19,230 bases of DNA, from contig JAEZYO010000697.1 in assembly GCA_023419055.1 (NCBI GenBank), positions 1 through 19,230 on the forward strand, in the 5' to 3' direction. The notes under the pieces are model-generated. The model saw nothing but the letters and a program-made list of their open reading frames with translations. It ran no database searches and was not told the origin of the DNA. The DNA comes from Pseudomonadota bacterium. Its GTDB lineage: Bacteria > Myxococcota > Polyangia > Polyangiales > Polyangiaceae. Made by a program: the position numbers and the translations under genes. Shown one piece after another: positions 14,714-19,230 of this stretch (position 1 is its first letter; each line of letters opens with the position of its first letter).

Positions 14714-14759
14714 GAGCTGGCGCCACCTCGTTAAGTTCATTCGCCGTGAAGGCGGATGA
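14703..14759 (+). CDS. Possible 18-codon leader peptide upstream of MFS gene
   Basis: A GTG-initiated frame encodes 18 residues (V-T-V-K-S-W-R-H-L-V-K-F-I-R-R-E-G-G) and ends in TGA. It lies in the leader of the MFS gene, 29 bases before a terminator-like hairpin. It is basic and uses AAG/CGC/CGT codons, so it could be a ribosome-stalling leader. There is no good ribosome binding site, but the candidate promoter would place the RNA start 4 or so bases upstream, which would fit leaderless translation. A chance frame this short is quite possible. Confidence 0.2.
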   Translation: MTVKSWRHLVKFIRREGG

Positions 14760-14787
14760 GGCGCACGCGCGATCACGATTCGTACGC

Positions 14788-14818
14788 AAGCCCTCTCCGC
14801 CTCCGGCCGAGAGGGCTT
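14788..14818 (+). terminator. Terminator-like hairpin in the MFS leader (possible attenuator)
   Basis: AAGCCCTCTC (14788-14797) and GAGAGGGCTT (14809-14818) form a perfect 10-bp stem around an 11-base GC-rich loop. The downstream sequence CCTGCTTTG is only mildly T-rich on the plus strand, and there is no T tract on the minus strand. No plus-strand gene ends here, since rlmL is transcribed away, so it would act on a leader transcript or end a small RNA. It sits 47 bases before the MFS start codon. Confidence 0.5.
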
Positions 14819-14865
14819 CCTGCTTTGTGGGCCCACGGCTGAAGAAGAGAGGGTCAAGGAACCCG

Positions 14866-16083
14866 ATGGCCCCACCTCGAAGCGAAGAAGAACCCCCGCG
14901 AGGACCCGCGCTCCCGAAAGCGTTGCCGTCACTTTCGAGTCCGCGCTTCTTGCTGCTGCTCGGCGTCCAGTTCCTCTTCGGGCTGGGCTTTTCCAGCTTT
15001 CTTTTGCTGCCGAAATACCTGACCCGCGTTCACGCGGCCGATTCGGAGCTCATCGGTCACCTGATGGCGGCGGGACCGCTCGCGGCGGTGCTGGTGATCC
15101 CGCTGGTGGCTTCGCGCCTGGATCGTGTGCCGCGCCACCGCCTGCTCTTCGGCGCAGCGCTCACGATGATGCTCGGCTCGCTCGGCTTCGCTGCCCTCGA
15201 CGACCTCGGCATTGCAGCTTACGCGCTCCGCGCGCTGCACGGCGCAGCCTTCACGATCTTCGTGTCGACGACGCTGACCCTCACCGTGGATCTCGCCCCG
15301 CAAGCACGCCTCGGTCAAGCGGTGGGGCTCATCGGCGCCGCGAACCTGGCGACGAACGCGCTCGGCCCTGGCATCGCCGAACCCATCGCCGACGCCTACG
15401 GTTGGCGCACCGTGTTCCTGCTGTCCGGAGCCTTCTCGCTCCTGTCGGCCTTTGGAGCTTTGGCGTTCAGCGAACGGCGCGCGCCCGCCTCGAGAGGAGC
15501 GAAGGCGGCGCTCGAGTTCACGCCGCGCTTCGCCCGGCTGCTCTACGCCGGGGTCATCGTGGGCGTCGCGTTCGGCACGGTGCTCACCTTTTATCAGCCG
15601 CTGGCGCTCGAGCTCGGGATCCGCGATCTGAGCCAGTGGTTCGTGGGCTATACCCTCTCCGCGCTCGGGATCCGCGTGCTCGGCGGCGCCTTCCTCGATC
15701 GTTTCGACCGCAAGAAGCTCTCGCTCTGCGCGTCCGCGCTCTACGCCGTGGCGGTGCTCGCCACCGCGCTGCTCCAGCCGGGCTGGCTGTTCGCCCTCGG
15801 CTTCACGCTGGGTTTCGCGCACGGCACGCTGTGGCCCGTCCTCACCGCGCTGACGGTCGAGGGCACGAACAGCAAGACTCGGACCGCCCTGCTCACCTAC
15901 TTCGGCGGCTCCTTCAACGTCGGCGTGTCACTCTCGACGCTCGGGTTCGGAACACTGGCGCACGCGCTCGGGTATCGCTCGGTGATCGCGATCGCCGGTC
16001 TACTCGCGGCCTCGTCCAGCTTGGTGCTCTCGCGCCTCGGCGACGCCGCGCCGCAACCCGAGTCGGTGCGCTTCGCCCGCTAG
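14866..16083 (+). CDS. MFS transporter, drug/metabolite efflux-like
   Basis: A 405-residue polytopic inner-membrane transporter of the major facilitator superfamily, with about 12 hydrophobic segments beginning near residue 26 (RFLLLLGVQFLFGLGF). The loop between helices 2 and 3 carries a motif A-like L-D-R-V-P-R-H-R (about residue 84), and the second half repeats it as L-D-R-F-D-R-K-K. No binding protein or ATPase is adjacent, so transport is presumably driven by an ion gradient; the substrate is unknown. I chose ATG 14866 because AAGGA lies 5 bases upstream. The frame continues upstream to a GTG at 14746, but this would make the perfect hairpin coding and give a long basic tail. The gene ends 3 bp from the convergent copper-protein gene. 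Confidence 0.88.
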   Translation: MAPPRSEEEPPRGPALPKALPSLSSPRFLLLLGVQFLFGLGFSSFLLLPKYLTRVHAADSELIGHLMAAGPLAAVLVIPLVASRLDRVPRHRLLFGAALTMMLGSLGFAALDDLGIAAYALRALHGAAFTIFVSTTLTLTVDLAPQARLGQAVGLIGAANLATNALGPGIAEPIADAYGWRTVFLLSGAFSLLSAFGALAFSERRAPASRGAKAALEFTPRFARLLYAGVIVGVAFGTVLTFYQPLALELGIRDLSQWFVGYTLSALGIRVLGGAFLDRFDRKKLSLCASALYAVAVLATALLQPGWLFALGFTLGFAHGTLWPVLTALTVEGTNSKTRTALLTYFGGSFNVGVSLSTLGFGTLAHALGYRSVIAIAGLLAASSSLVLSRLGDAAPQPESVRFAR

Positions 16084-16086
16084 AGC

Positions 16087-17334
16087 TCACTCGCGCGTGA
16101 CGTAGAAGTAGCTGAGGCACATCTCGTCGTTCGTGCCTTCGCCCCAAGTCACGACGTCACTCCGGGTACTGGTGTCGTAGCCGCAGCGGATCGTGGTCGC
16201 CCTCGCGTCGCGCATCGGCTTGGGCGAGTCGTACCACCACGCGTTTTGCCAGTGAAAGCTCCAGCGATCGACTCGTACGAAGCACTCCTCCGCACCGTCG
16301 ATCTCGAACGACACCTCGAGCGTTCGACCCAGCGTGTGCATGTGGGGCATGGCGCCGTGCGCGACGAACCTGTCGTTCGGATCGAGCTCGAACGTGGCTT
16401 CGGTCTCGACGTAGCTGCGGCCGGGCTCGAGGCGCAGGTTTTCGTCGGCGACGGCGTAGAACAGGGCCGGCTTCACCCCGCTCTCGGCGAAGCGGAGGTG
16501 CACGCGGCTTCGGTCCGGATAGCTGCCCTTCGAGACGTTGTAGTGCATCTGGAGGACGAGATCCCGGCCCCCGGATACTCCGACGCCCGTGCCAGCCGGC
16601 ATCTGGATCACTCCGCCGCCCGGGGCCCAGAGCGCTACGGGGTCCGCGTTCACGCGCGGGCCGCCGAAGCACGTGTAGCCTTCCCCGGACTCGTCTTCAT
16701 CGAGCTGTCGCGCCTTCGCCGCCTCCGTCTCGTCTTCGGGCTGGTACACGATCGCGTGATGCACGACGCGCGGATCGCCCGGCACCACTTCGTAAGCCGT
16801 GACGAAGCGTGTCTCCGCGAGCGGGGCAGGGAGCACGAAGCAGCGGTAGTCGTCGCTCCGCTCCGTCTTCGGCATGTATTCGAACCCCGGGTCGAGCGTG
16901 AGATCGGGAGCGACGAGGCCTGGCTCGGGCTTTGGAATGAGCGGCCTGCGGCTCGAGTCCCCCTGCTGCGAGCCTCCCCCGACCCAGGCCGCGATCGTGC
17001 CTATTTGGTCATCGGTGAGCCAACGAGCGTTCGAGTAGGTGTTGCAAGCGCCGCTGTTGTCGACGGGCATCGGCGGCATGTGGCGATCCGCCGTGTGTGC
17101 GAGGATCGAGCTCGAGTGAGCCTTGGCGGCATCGTAACTCAGCACTGAAAACGGCCCGATACCGCCCGACCGATGACAGTCCGCGCAGCTTTCGTAGAGG
17201 ATCGGCGCGACGTCACCGTAGAAGGTAATCGCTCGCTGAGCCTGCCCGGGTTCGTCCGACGAGCACGCGAGGACCACACTCGAGGCCGAAAGCGGAAGAG
17301 CTTTCAGGAAGTCCATCGTAGGTGCTCCGCTCAT
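16087..17334 (-). CDS. Lipoprotein with cytochrome c and copper type II monooxygenase-like domains
   Basis: A predicted 415-residue envelope lipoprotein with two metal centres. The signal ends at lipobox V-V-L-A-C (Cys24). A c-type heme site C-A-D-C-H is at 50-54, with Met86 or Met89 in H-M-P-P-M-P as likely heme ligand. The C-terminal 150-415 resembles ascorbate-dependent copper monooxygenases (PHM/dopamine beta-hydroxylase type). The matching ligands are His192-His193 (VVHHAIVY), His264 (LQMHYN), His331 and His333 (PHMH) and Met405 (DEMC). All expected copper ligands are therefore present. The reaction would be hydroxylation of an unknown substrate, with the heme perhaps feeding electrons. 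ATG 17334 has GAGGA 6 bases upstream; ATG 17316 with GGAG is an alternative. It is divergent from a hydrolase across a short palindromic gap. Confidence 0.88.
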   Translation of the reverse strand: MSGAPTMDFLKALPLSASSVVLACSSDEPGQAQRAITFYGDVAPILYESCADCHRSGGIGPFSVLSYDAAKAHSSSILAHTADRHMPPMPVDNSGACNTYSNARWLTDDQIGTIAAWVGGGSQQGDSSRRPLIPKPEPGLVAPDLTLDPGFEYMPKTERSDDYRCFVLPAPLAETRFVTAYEVVPGDPRVVHHAIVYQPEDETEAAKARQLDEDESGEGYTCFGGPRVNADPVALWAPGGGVIQMPAGTGVGVSGGRDLVLQMHYNVSKGSYPDRSRVHLRFAESGVKPALFYAVADENLRLEPGRSYVETEATFELDPNDRFVAHGAMPHMHTLGRTLEVSFEIDGAEECFVRVDRWSFHWQNAWWYDSPKPMRDARATTIRCGYDTSTRSDVVTWGEGTNDEMCLSYFYVTRE

Positions 17335-17345
17335 CACGTGTCCTC

Positions 17346-17366
17346 ACGCTAACACGGTGCTAGCGT
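17346..17366. promoter_or_regulatory. 21-bp near-perfect palindrome, candidate operator
   Basis: The site reads ACGCTA, A, CAC, G, GTG, C, TAGCGT. Around the centre base 17356, nine of ten arm pairs are complementary. It fills most of the short gap between divergent genes and abuts the GAGGA ribosome binding site of the copper-protein gene (17341-17345). Size and symmetry resemble TetR-family operators, by inference; no regulator gene lies in this window. Confidence 0.55.
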
Positions 17367-17376
17367 TCGTTTTGCC

Positions 17377-18288
17377 ATGTCGCTCGCTTCGCAGCGGAAG
17401 AAGCTTCTCGGCTTGCTGGGCGATCTTCCCCCGCGCACGCCTCGTGTCTCGGCGACGCTCCTCGGTGAAGAGCTGACGTCGCACTATCGTCTCGAACGCT
17501 TGCTGCTCGACACGGGTGGGCCCGAGCGTGTCCCTGCCCTCGCCACGTTCCCTCGCTCTTCTGAGCCGCCCTATCCCGCGGTCCTTTTCAGCCACTCCCA
17601 TGGTGGCTTTTATCGCCTCGGCAAGCGAGAGCTCGTGGAGGGCAACGTGTATTTGGCCGCCCCGCCCTACGCGGAAGCGCTCGCGGAGCGCGGCATCGCT
17701 TGCTTCGCGATCGACCATTTGAATTTCGGTGAGCGCCACCGGCAGTCGGAAACGGCGCTCTTCAAGGAGCTGCTCTGGCGGGGGCAGGTGCAGTGGGGCC
17801 TCATGGTGTCCGACTCGCTCGCCGCGCTCGACTACCTCGCCCACCGCAAGGACGTCGACGCCAAGCGTATTGCTGCGCTCGGCATCTCGATGGGGTCGAC
17901 CATGAGCTATTGGACGGCGGCGCTCGACGAACGGGTGCGCGTGGTGGTCGAGCTCTGCTGCCTCACGGACTACGAGGAGCTCATCGCGTCACGCGGGCTC
18001 GACGAGCACGGGGTCTACTACTACGTGCCTAGCCTCCTCAAGCACTTCGCCACGGCCGACCTCCTCGAGCTCGTGGCGCCGCGACCGTTCCTGTCGCTCT
18101 CGGGCAACCAAGATCCGCTGACCCCGCCGCGGGGGCTCGACAAGCTGGATGCCGCGATGAAGAAGGCTTACTCGGCCCGCGGCGCTCCCGAAGCTTGGAA
18201 AATGGTGCGAGAGGACCACGGGCACTTCGAAACCGAGAGCATGCGTCGCGCAGCGCTCGAGTGGCTCGAGCGCTGGCTTCGAGCGTAA
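17377..18288 (+). CDS. Alpha/beta hydrolase (esterase/dienelactone hydrolase-like)
   Basis: A 303-residue soluble alpha/beta-hydrolase, without a signal peptide or membrane segment, so probably cytoplasmic. The nucleophile elbow G-I-S-M-G is at 169-173 (Ser171). Asp246 in G-N-Q-D-P-L-T-P and His283 in H-G-H-F-E-T complete a likely catalytic triad. P-A-V-L-F-S-H-S-H-G-G (68-77) is the oxyanion-hole strand region. The insert around Y-L-A-A-P-P-Y-A-E resembles acetyl-xylan esterase and DLH-like families; the substrate is not predictable. There is no clear ribosome binding site before ATG 17377, but the length and N-terminus look complete. It is divergent from the cytochrome/copper lipoprotein with a palindrome between, so the two may share a regulator. 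It ends 9 bp from the next convergent gene. Confidence 0.87.
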   Translation: MSLASQRKKLLGLLGDLPPRTPRVSATLLGEELTSHYRLERLLLDTGGPERVPALATFPRSSEPPYPAVLFSHSHGGFYRLGKRELVEGNVYLAAPPYAEALAERGIACFAIDHLNFGERHRQSETALFKELLWRGQVQWGLMVSDSLAALDYLAHRKDVDAKRIAALGISMGSTMSYWTAALDERVRVVVELCCLTDYEELIASRGLDEHGVYYYVPSLLKHFATADLLELVAPRPFLSLSGNQDPLTPPRGLDKLDAAMKKAYSARGAPEAWKMVREDHGHFETESMRRAALEWLERWLRA

Positions 18289-18297
18289 CTGCCGAGC

Positions 18298-19230
18298 TCA
18301 GAGCGGAGCGATGGCTGCGCCGACGCCTGCCGCGAAGGTGTAGAGCGACATGTCTCCGCTCGCGACGGTCACGGTGCTCGGGATCGTACGGAGGTACCAC
18401 TTGACCGGGTACGTCAGGCTCGCGCCTGCCGCGAGCTCCACGTACGCGCCCTGGTTCTCGACCTCGACGTACGCGGTGGCGCCGGTCCCGTTCGTGTAGA
18501 TCTCGATCTGCCCCTCGGCGCGCGGTGGGTCCGGAACCTGAGCCGAGGCCGGAACATCCTCGAAGGTCTTCACGAGCAGGAGCGCTCCTTGCGACGGAGC
18601 CTGCGCGTGCGCGACCCACGTCGTTCCATCCTGGTAAATCTTCTGATCCCCGGCCTTGGCCTGCGCCGCGTGATCGAACCAGGTGATCTGGTTGGTGGCG
18701 TCGTAAGTGACGACCATCGCCCCCTCCGTCTTGTGGACTGCGGCCGGCGCCGGGAAGAACGTGATTCCGCCGCCGTCCACGCGCGTGATTTCCCAGGGGG
18801 CCACCTTGAGCGCAGCGGCGGACTCGTTCTTGATCGAGTACACGATGTCCACGCAGTCGCACGTGGCGTCGACGGTGAAGCGCTTTCCGATCGAGACCGC
18901 AGGGCTGGCGAGCGCCGGGCCCTGGAGCACCAGCGTCGCCCCTTCGAGCGTCGCCGTGTACGGCGCGCTGTCCATCTCGGTCGCAGGTGGCCACGCCCAG
19001 GTTTGAGGACTGACCCAAAAGGTCGAACCGTAATTGGTGGCGTGAGGCATCGTCGCATCCAAGATCGAGACGCCGCCCTTCGTGTACGTGACGACGCGCC
19101 CAGCCACCATGGCGTTCACCTCGAAGACCACGTCTCCGTAGCTCCACGTGTAGAGGCCGTTCGCCTCGGTGGGAGTGACGGGGCCCGAGGCGCCGCCGCC
19201 GCTACCGCCAGCGCCACCAGCGCCGCCGCC
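18298..19230 (-). CDS. Gly-linker envelope protein, unknown function (5' part outside window)
   Basis: The C-terminal 310 codons of a larger gene; its start lies beyond the window edge. Reading the minus strand from 19230, the frame is open from the first codon. It encodes a Gly-rich linker (about 15 residues of GGGAGGAGGSGGG type), then P-V-T-P-T-E-A-N-G-L-Y-T-W-S-Y-G-D, before a beta-rich domain of about 280 residues. Internal Met/Val codons (e.g. GTG 19131) therefore should not be taken as the start. Notable segments are DATCDCVDIVYSIKN, WEITRVDGGGITFFP and WYLRTIPSTVTVASGDMSLYTF; the two Cys of C-D-C could pair. I do not recognise a family. By analogy with neighbours it is probably a secreted lipoprotein, but its signal is not visible. 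It is convergent with the hydrolase gene. Confidence 0.75.
   Translation of the reverse strand, partial: GGGAGGAGGSGGGASGPVTPTEANGLYTWSYGDVVFEVNAMVAGRVVTYTKGGVSILDATMPHATNYGSTFWVSPQTWAWPPATEMDSAPYTATLEGATLVLQGPALASPAVSIGKRFTVDATCDCVDIVYSIKNESAAALKVAPWEITRVDGGGITFFPAPAAVHKTEGAMVVTYDATNQITWFDHAAQAKAGDQKIYQDGTTWVAHAQAPSQGALLLVKTFEDVPASAQVPDPPRAEGQIEIYTNGTGATAYVEVENQGAYVELAAGASLTYPVKWYLRTIPSTVTVASGDMSLYTFAAGVGAAIAPL

Noticed and set aside
14746..14865. N-terminal extension of the MFS protein to a GTG at 14746
   Set aside because: It has no ribosome binding site match, would translate the hairpin, and adds a 40-residue basic tail before a proper AAGGA-ATG start.
1..19230. tRNA, rRNA, CRISPR, insertion sequence, prophage or toxin-antitoxin system
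   Set aside because: I looked for cloverleaf-like sequences, regularly spaced repeats, terminal inverted repeats and transposase or integrase motifs and found none.

Overview
The window is high-GC, gene-dense DNA that looks like a myxobacterium, probably of the Polyangiales/Sorangiineae type. The basis is the number of short secreted lipoproteins with Gly/Ser/Thr/Pro-rich linkers, Cys-rich C-x2-D-x-D-C modules and a MopE-like acidic motif, plus a lipoprotein joining cytochrome c to a copper monooxygenase fold. This is inference from protein style; there is no rRNA or marker gene to prove taxonomy. I see no tRNA, rRNA, CRISPR array, insertion sequence, integrase or phage gene, so this is ordinary chromosome.

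Layout. 1-3.1 kb (+): a Cys-rich lipoprotein, the transcription accessory/RNA-binding protein Tex, and a tiny lipoprotein. 3.1-3.6 kb (-): a YdeI/DUF1905-like protein whose stop codon overlaps that of the tiny lipoprotein. 3.7-7.0 kb (+): two tandem paralogous lipoproteins, each a Cys-rich region fused to a C-terminal ferritin-like diiron domain. 7.0-12.4 kb (+): a tight five-gene run of inorganic pyrophosphatase, type II NADH dehydrogenase, a Cys-rich secreted protein, a PLP-dependent decarboxylase and an ATP-dependent DNA ligase. 12.4-14.6 kb (-): a MopE-motif lipoprotein and the 23S rRNA methyltransferase RlmL. 14.9-16.1 kb (+): an MFS transporter behind a structured leader. 16.1-17.3 kb (-): the cytochrome c/Cu-monooxygenase-like lipoprotein, divergent from an alpha/beta hydrolase (17.4-18.3 kb, +). 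18.3-19.2 kb (-): the C-terminal part of another Gly-linker protein that runs off the window.

The window mixes housekeeping genes (tex, ppa, ndh, rlmL, ligase) with lineage-specific envelope proteins. The pyrophosphatase and NADH dehydrogenase genes overlap by 4 bp and are probably co-transcribed. The least ordinary items are the duplicated ferritin-like lipoproteins with related promoter regions; a 21-bp near-perfect palindrome in the 42-bp or shorter gap between the copper-protein and hydrolase genes; the leader of the MFS gene, with a possible short peptide and a perfect 10-bp terminator-like hairpin; and G-tract hairpins abutting several start codons. All four convergent gene pairs are separated by 9 bp or less with no visible terminator. 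No gene-free stretch exceeds 300 bp; the longest is 14644-14865.
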